Positions 1 through 7,999 of a DNA stretch of 34,395 nucleotides are shown here, piece by piece. Numbering within the stretch: position 1 is the first letter of the stretch; each line of letters begins with the position of its first letter. A program made the position numbers and the translations under genes. The notes below the pieces were generated by a model that made no database searches, was not told where the DNA came from, and worked only from the letters and a program-made list of their open reading frames with translations. The DNA comes from Anaerolineae bacterium (GTDB lineage: Bacteria > Chloroflexota > Anaerolineae > B4-G1), in assembly GCA_030612185.1 (NCBI GenBank), contig JAUWOI010000001.1:1-34395 (forward strand), written 5' to 3'.

Positions 1-246
1 GCCTGAGTGTTCAATCCCCTGGTCAACAGGAAGGATGGAAAGATAGCCCGCGCCGGCCAACCGCCCGGTGTTGAAGATGGTCTGCATGTTACGCAACACT
101 GTGGGAGTACGGTCGGTTTGGGCCATTACCCGATCAACAAAATCGGGACCGGGCAGATGCAGCATCTCCTTGGGGATACCCCTACACTCGTGGCTTAACA
201 GTCTCTCGGCCTCTGCCCCCAACAAGTCTAGAATCTGAGTAGTCAT
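1..246 (-). CDS. fbaB: Class I fructose-bisphosphate aldolase (FbaB/DhnA type), N-terminal part
   Basis: Partial gene. The first 82 codons are present and the rest runs off the left edge. The reverse strand gives an ATG at 246 preceded by GGGAGGAAAT, a good ribosome binding site. The translation includes [20 protein letters not shown], which matches the start of the barrel in the archaeal/FbaB-type class I aldolase family, where the DQG(V/I)EHS segment is characteristic. The family cleaves fructose-1,6-bisphosphate reversibly through a Schiff-base lysine, which lies beyond the window. The gene begins 39 nt after the deaminase-CYTH gene on the same strand and is probably co-transcribed with it. 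Enolase and pyruvate kinase occur elsewhere in the window, so a glycolytic or gluconeogenic role is consistent. The remaining doubt is between sugar-specific members of the DeoC/LacD superfamily. Confidence 0.85.
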   Translation of the reverse strand, partial: MTTQILDLLGAEAERLLSHECRGIPKEMLHLPGPDFVDRVMAQTDRTPTVLRNMQTIFNTGRLAGAGYLSILPVDQGIEHSG

Positions 247-285
247 ATTTCCTCCCTATTTGTATAATCCTGCCATGGGCGGGCG

Positions 286-2286
286 CTATTCCCCGACTCT
301 CAGCCGCTCCGCCTCGATCGCCACTTCCACGTACTCCGGCCCCACCAACTCCCGCTCCTGCACCTGGAGCAACTCCAGTAGTTCGCCAATCAGTTCTGCC
401 TTCCGCTCCGCATCCTGCCTCGACCACGTCCGGCTCTTGATCTCCAAGAACACAACCGGCAACGCCGGCTTCGTCAGTCGGTCCAGATTGACCGCGAAGT
501 CCGTCCCGCCGTAGCGCACGTGGTAGCGCCGTCGCTCTTTGTGCACCTCAACCTCGGTCACCGGTTGGAAGTACTCGCGATAGAAGCGCAGGCTGCGCGT
601 CGCCGGTGCATCGAAGCGAGAACGCGAGAGCAATACCGACTTGACGTACTCCCGCTCCTTCATCTCGCCGGTCAGCGTCAGCCGGTAGAACACATCCTGC
701 ACCCGACCATCCTCATCCAACAACTCATCCTCCCGGTAGCGAATGCGGCTATGGTAAGAATCGTCGAACAGGAAATAAGTATCGTACTGGCGACGCAGTG
801 AGGGCTTGAGGACCATAATCTCCGGCCCGTCCAGCAGACTCTCGACCGTCGCCGCGTCGGTCAAGAGCACCTTCACCTGCACCTCAAACGTCTTCTCCTG
901 GGCCACCCGGCCGATGACCAACAGTTTGCTGAGCACACTTTCTTCGCGCTGGATGAGGAACGTGTCAATCTTGCGCGCTATGCCGGCTGCCTCGGCCCTC
1001 AACGCCTGCTCATCCAACGTGAGCAACCTCCGCTCGCGCATCAGCCACTGCCCCTGGCACATCACGTCCCTTACGTCGCTGCCCTTGGTGGCGTAGACCA
1101 ATTGAGCATACAACGCCTCCCGGTCGCGCGAGAACTTGGGGGTACTATGGATGTTGCACAGATCTACCACGGTGACATCGGCCCGTTTGCCCGGTTCCAA
1201 CGAGCCGACGAACTCGTCCATGTGCAGCGCCCGCGCCCCGCCGATGGTCGCCATCGCCAGCGCCTGCCGCGCTGGCAGGGCCGTGGGGTCGGAGGTCGCG
1301 CCCTTGGCCAGCAGCGCTGCCAGCCGCATCTCCTCCCACATATCCAGGTCGTTGTTGCTGGCCGGGCCGTCGGTGCCGATGCCCACGTTGAGTCCCAGTT
1401 CCAGCATGCGCACCACCGGCGCGATACCGCTGGCCAGTTTGAGATTGCTGGTAGGATTGTGCGCCACGCCTACCCCGTGGTGCAGCAATGTATACATCTC
1501 GCCCTCATCCAGATAGACACAGTGGGCGGCGATGGCTTTGGCCTTAAAAACGCCCTGCTTCTTCACCCAGGGCACCATCGGCATCCCGTATTCGGCCCGG
1601 TGCTCCTCCACCTCCTGCGCGGTCTCGGCGATGTGGATGTGTAACGGCACGTCGAACTCCAGCGCTAGTTGAGCGCAGGCCTGCAACAGTTCAGCGGTCG
1701 TCGTATAAGGGGCGTGGGGCCCTACCGCTGGCGTAATCAGCGGGTGCCCTTTCCAGCGCAGGATGAAGTCGCGAGCGTGCTCCAGGCCCTCGTCGTAACT
1801 CAGCGCGTCGGGCGTGGGGAACTTGAGCACCGTCTCGGCGCAGACTGCCCGCATACCGGCCTGAGCCGCCGCGTCGGCTACGGCTTCCTCGTAGTAGTAC
1901 ATGTCGGCAAAACAGGTTGTGCCGGAGCGGATCATCTCAGCGCAGGCCAGTTGCGTGCCCAGCCAGCAGAAATCAGGCCGCACAAACTCCCGCTCCACAG
2001 GCATAATGTAGCCCATCAACCAGACGTCCAGCCGTAGGTCGTCAGCCAGTCCCCTGAGCAGAGTCATCGGAGCGTGAGTGTGAGCATTGATCAGACCCGG
2101 AATAACAGCACATCCACTGCAATCCACAACCTCATCTGCGGTATACGCGGCCGCAATCTGGTCGGCCGGCCCGACACCCTCAATGATACCATCGCGAATG
2201 GCAACCGCGCCGGAGGTGAAGAGAGCAAAATCGTCGTTCATTGTGGCAACGCTGCCACCGGTCAGAATCGTGTCTACTTCAGTCAT
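286..2286 (-). CDS. MTA/SAH-deaminase-type amidohydrolase fused to a C-terminal CYTH-like domain
   Basis: 666 residues. Residues 1 to about 455 are a complete cytosine-deaminase-like amidohydrolase of the 5'-methylthioadenosine/S-adenosylhomocysteine deaminase group. Metal-site motifs are H69-T-H71, H216/H218, H255 and D306 in GTDGPASNN. Such enzymes deaminate adenosine-type nucleosides in the cytoplasm. The family normally ends near residue 430-450. Here about 205 residues follow that resemble a CYTH (triphosphate tunnel) fold: E468-V-Q470-V-K472 at the position of the ExExK motif, alternating charged strands, SRIRYREDE near 513, and a late LEIKSRTW near 614-621. The second acidic residue of ExExK is Q, so catalysis by the CYTH half is uncertain. 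The start is the ATG at 2286, with GGGGAG upstream. It diverges from the nucleoside phosphorylase, which suggests nucleoside salvage. The deaminase call is strong; the exact substrate and the CYTH function are not known. Confidence 0.85.
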   Translation of the reverse strand: MTEVDTILTGGSVATMNDDFALFTSGAVAIRDGIIEGVGPADQIAAAYTADEVVDCSGCAVIPGLINAHTHAPMTLLRGLADDLRLDVWLMGYIMPVEREFVRPDFCWLGTQLACAEMIRSGTTCFADMYYYEEAVADAAAQAGMRAVCAETVLKFPTPDALSYDEGLEHARDFILRWKGHPLITPAVGPHAPYTTTAELLQACAQLALEFDVPLHIHIAETAQEVEEHRAEYGMPMVPWVKKQGVFKAKAIAAHCVYLDEGEMYTLLHHGVGVAHNPTSNLKLASGIAPVVRMLELGLNVGIGTDGPASNNDLDMWEEMRLAALLAKGATSDPTALPARQALAMATIGGARALHMDEFVGSLEPGKRADVTVVDLCNIHSTPKFSRDREALYAQLVYATKGSDVRDVMCQGQWLMRERRLLTLDEQALRAEAAGIARKIDTFLIQREESVLSKLLVIGRVAQEKTFEVQVKVLLTDAATVESLLDGPEIMVLKPSLRRQYDTYFLFDDSYHSRIRYREDELLDEDGRVQDVFYRLTLTGEMKEREYVKSVLLSRSRFDAPATRSLRFYREYFQPVTEVEVHKERRRYHVRYGGTDFAVNLDRLTKPALPVVFLEIKSRTWSRQDAERKAELIGELLELLQVQERELVGPEYVEVAIEAERLRVGE

Positions 2287-2316
2287 CGTGTCATTCTCCC
2301 CACAGCAAAGTAGCCT

Positions 2317-2345
2317 ATTATAGCGTCAATCGGGATCAAAGGCAA
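2317..2345 (-). promoter_or_regulatory. Sigma-70-type promoter of the deaminase-CYTH gene
   Basis: On the minus strand TTGCCT (2345-2340), a 17-nt spacer and a perfect TATAAT (2322-2317) precede the deaminase start by about 30 nt. This gives a short leader carrying the GGGGAG ribosome binding site. Confidence 0.7.
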
Positions 2346-2365
2346 TTTCCCTTGATAGAATCCTG

Positions 2366-2385
2366 TGCTATAATACTATATAGTA
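2366..2385 (+). promoter_or_regulatory. Extended -10 promoter with overlapping palindrome upstream of the phosphorylase gene
   Basis: TGC-TATAAT at 2366-2374 is an extended -10 element with only a weak -35 (TTTCCC, 2346-2351, spacer 17). A perfect 12-bp palindrome, TACTATATAGTA (2374-2385), overlaps the -10 and the expected start site, where a repressor could block transcription. A closely similar palindrome is found at the acyl-CoA synthetase promoter (33991-34003). The promoter is well supported; the operator role is inference. Confidence 0.6.
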
Positions 2386-2432
2386 CACAAAACGTTATCT
2401 CGCTTCACGAGTCAAATGTGAGGAGGCAAGCC

Positions 2433-3740
2433 GTGCATGCTATCAATATCATCACCAAGAAACGGGATGGAGTTGAAATCTCGCGGGAGGAGATTGAGTT
2501 TTTCATCCAGGGATACACCCGAGGAGAGATTCCTGACTACCAGGCTGCCGCCTGGCTGATGGCTGTGTACTTGCAGGGTATGACCGACCGCGAAATGCAC
2601 GATCTGACGCTGGCGATGGCCCACTCAGGTGACGTGCTCGACCTGAAGGACGTCGCCCCCCTCGTGGTGGACAAGCACTCCACGGGCGGCGTAGGCGACA
2701 AGGTCAGCCTGGTCGTTGCACCGTTGGTTGCGGCCTGTGGGTTGCCGGTCGCCAAGATGACAGGGCGCGGGCTGGGCTTCAGCGGCGGGACGGTGGACAA
2801 ACTGGAATCTATTCCCGGCTACCGCACCGACTTGAGCGAAGCCGAACTCAGGGCCCAACTCAGTGAGATTGGCATCGTACTGACCGGGCAAACCGCCGAC
2901 CTGGCCCCGGCCGACCTCAAACTGTACACCCTGCGCGACGTGACGGCCACTGTCGAGTCCATCCCCCTCATCGTCGGTTCGATTATGAGCAAGAAAATCG
3001 CTGCTGGCGCCGACGCCATCGTATTGGACGTCAAGATGGGCAACGGTGCTTTCATGAAAACGCTGGAGGATGCAGAGATTCTAGCCGAGGCTATGGTTCT
3101 TATGGGAACCCGGGTCGGGCGTCGCACAGTCGCGCTCATCTCTGACATGAACCAGCCACTGGGCTGGGCAGTGGGAAACGCACTGGAGGTACAGGAGGCG
3201 ATCAACACGCTGCACGAGGGTGGTCCAGCCGACTTCCGCGAGCACTGCCTGGTCGTGGCAGCGGAGATGCTGATGCTCGGCAACAAGGCCACTGATGCCA
3301 ACGCTGCGCTCACGCTGGCACTGGAGACACTCGCTTCCGGGGCAGCCTGGCACAAGTTCAAGGACATGGTAGAGGCTCAAGGCGGCGACGTGCGCTACGT
3401 TGACGAGCCGGAACGATTGCCCAAGGCCAGGCTGATCGAGCCCGTGCCTGCGCCGCGCAGTGGCTACCTGGCCAATGTGAACGCGGCTGAGGTGGGAAAG
3501 GCTGTAGTAGATCTAGGTGGCGGACGGGAGGAGATCGGCGACCCGATTGATCACAGCGTCGGCGCGATCGTGCACTACAAAGTGGGCGATTTGGTACAGA
3601 AGGACACACCACTGTTTACCATTCACGCCAACGATGAGGCGAAACTGGTGGCGGCCCGCGAGCGGGTGCTGACCGCACATACCTTCAGCGACATTCCCGT
3701 CCATCGCTTGCCGCTGTTCTACCGGCGCATCGCGGTCTGA
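2433..3740 (+). CDS. pdp: Pyrimidine-nucleoside / thymidine phosphorylase
   Basis: 435 residues, the usual length for the family, which converts pyrimidine nucleosides and phosphate into free base and (deoxy)ribose-1-phosphate. I chose the GTG at 2433 because AGGAGG lies at 2421-2426, and the start then matches the family N-terminus (HAINIITKKRDG); the open frame extends further upstream without a site. Visible motifs are KHSTGGVGDK (phosphate loop), GRGLGFSGGTVDKLESIPG, and LRDVTATVESIPLI followed by SIMSKK (uracil and phosphate contacts). In the E. coli and Bacillus enzymes the second motif reads GRGLGHTGGT with an active-site His; here it is Phe. Substrate preference (thymidine only or uridine as well) cannot be decided. 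The 3' end overlaps rsmD by 22 bp, tail to tail. Confidence 0.88.
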   Translation: MHAINIITKKRDGVEISREEIEFFIQGYTRGEIPDYQAAAWLMAVYLQGMTDREMHDLTLAMAHSGDVLDLKDVAPLVVDKHSTGGVGDKVSLVVAPLVAACGLPVAKMTGRGLGFSGGTVDKLESIPGYRTDLSEAELRAQLSEIGIVLTGQTADLAPADLKLYTLRDVTATVESIPLIVGSIMSKKIAAGADAIVLDVKMGNGAFMKTLEDAEILAEAMVLMGTRVGRRTVALISDMNQPLGWAVGNALEVQEAINTLHEGGPADFREHCLVVAAEMLMLGNKATDANAALTLALETLASGAAWHKFKDMVEAQGGDVRYVDEPERLPKARLIEPVPAPRSGYLANVNAAEVGKAVVDLGGGREEIGDPIDHSVGAIVHYKVGDLVQKDTPLFTIHANDEAKLVAARERVLTAHTFSDIPVHRLPLFYRRIAV

Positions 3741-4303
3741 TTCGCCTCACGCGTCACGCAATAGAAACAGAGCATCACACTTCCGTAGGTGCGCTGGTCA
3801 AAGAGCGCCAGATACTCCAACGCCAGTTCCTCGTACTCCCGTGGATGAATCTGCGCGATGGTCCAGCCATCGTCGGTCAGCCAGTCGGGACGGGCATCCA
3901 GCGCCCGCAGTGTCCTCACCCACAGGCCCCGGTACTGCGGCGGCGCGATGTAGACGTAGTCGAACGGCTCCGCTGGCTCCACCTGAGTGGCCAGGAAATC
4001 GAATGCGTCGGCCCGTACTACCCGTGCCCTGGCCTCCAGCCGGGTGTGAGCCAGATTCTCACGGATAGTGCGCAACGCCGCCCCCGCCCGCTCCACAAAG
4101 ACAGCCTCCGTTGCTCCCCGGCTCAAAGCCTCAATCCCAACCTGCCCGGTACCGGCAAAGAGATCCAGGAAGCGGCAGCCAATTATGTCGTTGCCAATGA
4201 TGTTAAAAAGCGCCGATTTGGCCCGGTCCGTAATTGGCCGTGTCCCTCCCCCAGGCACCGATTTCAGCCGATGCCCCTTTGCCTTGCCCGCGATGACACG
4301 CAC
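3719..4303 (-). CDS. rsmD: 16S rRNA (guanine-N2)-methyltransferase RsmD
   Basis: 194 residues from a GTG at 4303, chosen because AGGAGG (4315-4310) sits six bases upstream and the protein then begins MRVIAGKAKGHRL, the family N-terminus. RsmD methylates G966 of 16S rRNA on assembling 30S subunits using S-adenosylmethionine. The AdoMet-binding FLDLFAGTGQVGIEALSRGA segment and the TRPITDRAKSALFNI region are present. The usual catalytic-motif tetrapeptide (D/N)PPY is replaced by APPQY (in YVYIAPPQYRG), so the first acidic or amide residue is missing. It shares its promoter region with relA in divergent orientation and overlaps the 3' end of the phosphorylase gene. Confidence 0.88.
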   Translation of the reverse strand: MRVIAGKAKGHRLKSVPGGGTRPITDRAKSALFNIIGNDIIGCRFLDLFAGTGQVGIEALSRGATEAVFVERAGAALRTIRENLAHTRLEARARVVRADAFDFLATQVEPAEPFDYVYIAPPQYRGLWVRTLRALDARPDWLTDDGWTIAQIHPREYEELALEYLALFDQRTYGSVMLCFYCVTREANQTAMRR

Positions 4304-4338
4304 AGCCCCCCTCCTCTCCGACTGCACTCACACACACG

Positions 4339-4367
4339 ACTATACAGGGAAATGGACAATTAGACAA
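4339..4367 (-). promoter_or_regulatory. Promoter of rsmD
   Basis: On the minus strand TTGTCT (4367-4362), a 17-nt spacer and TATAGT (4344-4339) lie about 35 nt before the GTG start of rsmD. Confidence 0.65.
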
Positions 4368-4387
4368 ATGCAAGTAAACGATGGACC

Positions 4388-4443
4388 TTGAGTACTTGAG
4401 CACTTGTGTACCTGTCCACTCGTGCACTTGTGCACTTGCCTAC
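4388..4443 (+). repeat. Tandem 8-bp repeat, seven degenerate units
   Basis: Seven consecutive 8-nt units with consensus TTGTGCAC (TTGAGTAC, TTGAGCAC, TTGTGTAC, CTGTCCAC, TCGTGCAC, TTGTGCAC, TTGCCTAC). Each unit holds a GTGCAC- or GTAC-like palindromic core. The array fills the space between the divergent rsmD and relA promoters and matches no gene. Confidence 0.85.
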
Positions 4444-4470
4444 TTGCATCTTTGTTACTCTTTCTGACCG

Positions 4471-4498
4471 TTGACAAATCCACCAACCGGATTATACT
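4471..4498 (+). promoter_or_regulatory. Promoter of the RelA/SpoT gene
   Basis: A perfect TTGACA (4471-4476), a 16-nt spacer and TATACT (4493-4498) lie 30 nt before the ATG of the (p)ppGpp synthetase gene. The ribosome binding site that follows (GAGCAGAG) is weak. Confidence 0.8.
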
Positions 4499-4528
4499 GA
4501 CATAAGGACCATGTGATCACGAGCAGAG

Positions 4529-6685
4529 ATGAGTAAACAGCCCCTCCTCGACATTTCTGACATACTGGAGCGCATCCCACCCGGCGAACAGGCTGACGAC
4601 GCGCGGACGCTCATCAAACACGCTTACACTGTGGCCGAACAAGCCCACGCTGACCAGATACGCAAGTCCGGTGAACCCTACATTCAACACCCGTTGGCTG
4701 TGGCCCTCCTGCTGGCCGACATGGGAATGGACCCGGTCACCATCGCCGCTGGCCTGCTGCACGACGTGGTCGAAGATTCCGACGTTGACCTGAAATGGTT
4801 GGCACAAGAATTCGGCCCTTATGTAGCCAGCCTGGTAGATGGCATGACCAAACTGGAGCAGATTGATAAGCTCAGCCAGAAGAGCGAGGGATTACGCAAC
4901 GAGCAGGAGTCCGAAAGCCTGCGCAAGATGTTCATCGCCATGGCAGAGGACATCCGCGTCGTGATCATCAAACTGGCCGACCGTATGCATAACATGCGCA
5001 CGCTTGCCCCCCTTTCAGAAAAACGCCGCAAGGCCTTCGCCCGCGAGACGCTGGAGATATTCGCTCCGCTGGCCAACCGGCTGGGCGTGTGGCAGTGGAA
5101 GTGGGAACTGGAAGATCTGAGTTTCCACCACCTTGACCCAGTCACCTATGCCGAGATCGCAACCCTCATCACAGAGCGCCGCCTGGAGCGCGAGGCCAGC
5201 ATTCAACGCCACGCCGAGATTCTGATGCAAGAACTGGCCAAGGAAAACATCGATGCAGAGATCTCCGGCCGGCCCAAGCACATCTACAGCATCCACCGCA
5301 AGATGCGACGCAAGGGCGTACCCTTCAGCCAGGTCTACGACATTCGGGGCGTCCGCGTTACCACCCACACCATTCCCGACTGCTACCGCATCCTGGGTAT
5401 CGTGCATGGACTATGGAAACCTATCCCCGGCGAATTCGACGACTACATCGCCACCCCCAAGGACAACATGTACCAAAGCCTGCACACAGCGGTTGTTGGC
5501 GACGACGGTAAGACGCTGGAGGTGCAGATCCGCACCTGGGAGATGCATCGCCTCGCAGAATATGGCATAGCCGCACACTGGCGCTACAAGGAGGGAGGCA
5601 AGCAGGACCAAGCCTTCGATGCCAAGATCGCCTGGCTGCGCTCGCTCATGGAGTGGCGACAAGAGGTCACTGACGCCAGTGAGTTCATGGACGCGATGAA
5701 GACCGACATCTTCCAAGACCGGGTTTACGCCTTCACTCCCAAAGGCAAGATCATTGACCTGCCAGTCGGCGCGACACCGATTGACTTCGCCTACCACGTG
5801 CACACCGAGATCGGCCACCGCTGCCGGGGTGCCAGAATCAACGACAGATGGGTTGGTCTGGACTATCAACTGTGCACTGGTGATCGGGTGGAGATAGTTA
5901 CCAGCAAGCGGGGCGCACCCAGCCGTGACTGGCTCAATCCGGCACTGGGCTACATCAAAACCACTCGCGCCCGCACTAAGATCCGCCAGTGGTTCCGCCG
6001 TCAGAATCGGCAACAAAACATCACCCAAGGGCGAGAGGTCGTCGAGCGCGAACTGAAGCGTCTGGGAATGGAACACCTCGGCCACGAAGCAGTTGCCAGG
6101 CTCTTCAACTACGAGAAACTCGACGACTTCCACTCCGCCGTCGGCTTTGGGGACATCAACAGCCAGCAAATCGCCGGCAAAATCTCCGATACGCGCCCGC
6201 GCGAGGAAAAGAGGCCACCTTCTATACCCCCTCTCCCCACGCAGACCATCGAGGGCATCCAGGTACAGGGCACCGGTGGCCTACTGACCCGGCTGGCGCG
6301 GTGCTGCCACCCGCTGCCAGGAGATGAAATCACCGGCTACGTCACCCGCGGGCGGGGCGTCACCATCCATCGCCGCGATTGTCCTAATATCCTGCGCCTG
6401 AGAGATACGGAGCGGCTGATAGAGGTCAGTTGGGGCAGCCGGTCGCAGACCTTCCCGGTCACGGTTTGCATCACGGCCTATGATCGCACCGGGCTACTAC
6501 ATGAGATTACCGGCATCATCAGCGCCGACCGCATCAACATGCCAGCCGTCAATGTGGGCCGCCAGAAAAACATCGCCACATTGTACATCACCGTCGAAAT
6601 CAATAACATCGCACAACTCAGCCGCATGCTGACCAAGATTGAGCGGCTGCCCAACGTGATCGCAGCCCGGCGGCACACGGGATAA
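4529..6685 (+). CDS. relA: RelA/SpoT-family (p)ppGpp synthetase/hydrolase
   Basis: 718 residues with the full long-RSH architecture. An HD hydrolase domain (residues 25-200) has H54, HD 78-79 and KLADRMHN with D151. A synthetase domain (about 245-355) contains YSIHRKM, DIRGVRV and YQSLHTAV. A TGS domain covers about 398-460, a conserved Cys region RCCHPLPGD (591-599) has a further Cys at 618, and an ACT domain covers 644-718. The enzyme makes and degrades the stringent-response alarmones (p)ppGpp from GTP/GDP and ATP. The synthetase loop carries E302-F-D-D305, the EXDD motif typical of monofunctional RelA, whereas bifunctional Rel proteins usually have RXKD; yet the hydrolase residues look intact. 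It is transcribed alone from its own promoter and followed by a hairpin terminator. Confidence 0.93.
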   Translation: MSKQPLLDISDILERIPPGEQADDARTLIKHAYTVAEQAHADQIRKSGEPYIQHPLAVALLLADMGMDPVTIAAGLLHDVVEDSDVDLKWLAQEFGPYVASLVDGMTKLEQIDKLSQKSEGLRNEQESESLRKMFIAMAEDIRVVIIKLADRMHNMRTLAPLSEKRRKAFARETLEIFAPLANRLGVWQWKWELEDLSFHHLDPVTYAEIATLITERRLEREASIQRHAEILMQELAKENIDAEISGRPKHIYSIHRKMRRKGVPFSQVYDIRGVRVTTHTIPDCYRILGIVHGLWKPIPGEFDDYIATPKDNMYQSLHTAVVGDDGKTLEVQIRTWEMHRLAEYGIAAHWRYKEGGKQDQAFDAKIAWLRSLMEWRQEVTDASEFMDAMKTDIFQDRVYAFTPKGKIIDLPVGATPIDFAYHVHTEIGHRCRGARINDRWVGLDYQLCTGDRVEIVTSKRGAPSRDWLNPALGYIKTTRARTKIRQWFRRQNRQQNITQGREVVERELKRLGMEHLGHEAVARLFNYEKLDDFHSAVGFGDINSQQIAGKISDTRPREEKRPPSIPPLPTQTIEGIQVQGTGGLLTRLARCCHPLPGDEITGYVTRGRGVTIHRRDCPNILRLRDTERLIEVSWGSRSQTFPVTVCITAYDRTGLLHEITGIISADRINMPAVNVGRQKNIATLYITVEINNIAQLSRMLTKIERLPNVIAARRHTG

Positions 6686-6690
6686 AACAA

Positions 6691-6719
6691 GAGCCCGGCC
6701 TCTGCCAGAAGCCGGGCTC
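6691..6719. terminator. Bidirectional terminator between relA and the foldase gene
   Basis: A 9-bp perfect stem, GAGCCCGGC (6691-6699) with GCCGGGCTC (6711-6719), and an 11-nt loop lie between two convergent genes. The following T-run is poor, so termination strength is uncertain. Confidence 0.65.
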
Positions 6720-6737
6720 CTCATTGCAAGCCATGAG

Positions 6738-7955
6738 TTACGGTTCCGCTGGCATACGATCACCATACATCTTACGCTCCACCAAAACCTGTTGAGCGTC
6801 CAGCCATTCCTGAAACGCATCTGCCCCCAGTTGCTGATGCACAAACGAGTCCAATTCCCGCTCCTCGTGGCCCACCACCTCGATGATATAATACTGCGTG
6901 TCATCCTGGCCCAGCACAGGTTGACTGTGCTCCCCCACCTCCAGACTGAACGCCAGGTCGGCCAACTCCGTGCCAAGGTTGCTTTCCAACATGTCTTTGG
7001 GGAACCAACTCAACTCGGTGCCGTATCCGGCGACCTCCTCATCTTCCCCCTCCTCCAATTCATCTGCCAAGGCCTGGAAATCCTCCCCTGCACCTAGCCG
7101 GACAGCCAGTTCATTCGCCCATTCCTCGCTATCCACGACCAGGAGCCGCAGTTCGACTTGATCGGCCACAGTGGGAACTTCTGCACCCATCTGCTCCTGC
7201 AACTTCTCAACCAACAGCGATGCCTCGACCCAGGAACGGTATTGCTGCTCCGAAACGTCCAGCGGTTTCAAGGACTGCTCCAGATAAGTACTGTACAACC
7301 GGCGGAACTCCTCCTCAGTCATCGGAGTTGGTGTCGGTGGCGGAACGGTCGTCGGCGTAGGAGTGAGCACTTCTGTCAGCGTCAAGGGAGATGTGACGAC
7401 AGTAGGCCCTGGCGTGGGGGTGACAGGATCCCGGTCATAGCCGAAGTAACGCTCGACCTCCCGCTGCACTTCCTCCGGCGCGACAGTAATGCCACGGCGC
7501 TCTGCCTCCTGACGTACCAACTCCTCCTGGATCAACTGATCGAGAACTTGCTCTCCAATGACCGGTGCGTTCGCCGGCGATAACTTGGTTTGCAAGTCGC
7601 GAATGTTCCCCTGGATATACTCTAGATAGAACTGCATATTCTGATCCGTCGGATCAAGAGTCTGTTGCTGCTGGAGCCAGTATTGGAGTTCGTTTTGCAT
7701 CAGCATCTGCATAAAGCGCGCTCGAGCCTGATACTCAGCCGTCGTAATAGAAATTCCGCCCACGATGGCGACCGGCTCGCGAGCCTTGATGACCCTTTCG
7801 ACGACGAGGCCATAGACCATAACGCCCACAACCGCGATCCCCACGACGGTCACGCCCCAGATGAGGAGCCTCTTCATACTCCTTTCCCGCTCCAGGCGGG
7901 AGTGTTGCTTACGCGTCAATTTCTTTGACGCATGTTTTTTGGACTTCTTTGCCAT
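6738..7955 (-). CDS. Membrane-anchored PpiC/SurA-like peptidyl-prolyl isomerase
   Basis: 405 residues from the ATG at 7955. The protein begins with a Lys/Arg-rich cytoplasmic tail (residues 1-28), then one membrane segment (29-51), a SurA-N-like helical region (60-170 and 213-255) and a parvulin-type rotamase-like domain (about 265-362: GEDFQALADELE, GTELSWFPKDML, LEVGEHSQPVLGQDDTQYYIIEV). Such proteins fold exported polypeptides outside the cytoplasmic membrane. A low-complexity Pro/Thr linker (about 177-212) interrupts the helical part. An alternative GTG start at 8000 overlaps the rpsR stop by one base and would add 15 residues; I prefer the ATG since a positively charged start fits an N-in anchor. 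It is the last gene of the rpsF-ssb-rpsR transcript. Confidence 0.8.
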   Translation of the reverse strand: MAKKSKKHASKKLTRKQHSRLERERSMKRLLIWGVTVVGIAVVGVMVYGLVVERVIKAREPVAIVGGISITTAEYQARARFMQMLMQNELQYWLQQQQTLDPTDQNMQFYLEYIQGNIRDLQTKLSPANAPVIGEQVLDQLIQEELVRQEAERRGITVAPEEVQREVERYFGYDRDPVTPTPGPTVVTSPLTLTEVLTPTPTTVPPPTPTPMTEEEFRRLYSTYLEQSLKPLDVSEQQYRSWVEASLLVEKLQEQMGAEVPTVADQVELRLLVVDSEEWANELAVRLGAGEDFQALADELEEGEDEEVAGYGTELSWFPKDMLESNLGTELADLAFSLEVGEHSQPVLGQDDTQYYIIEVVGHEERELDSFVHQQLGADAFQEWLDAQQVLVERKMYGDRMPAEP

Positions 7956-7999
7956 CCCATCTCTCACATAGCCGCTAACAGCCAACTGCCGATCACCCA

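Noticed and set aside
2241..2432. N-terminal extension of the nucleoside phosphorylase
   Set aside because: The 64 upstream codons overlap the divergent promoter region and do not match the family; the GTG at 2433 has an excellent ribosome binding site.
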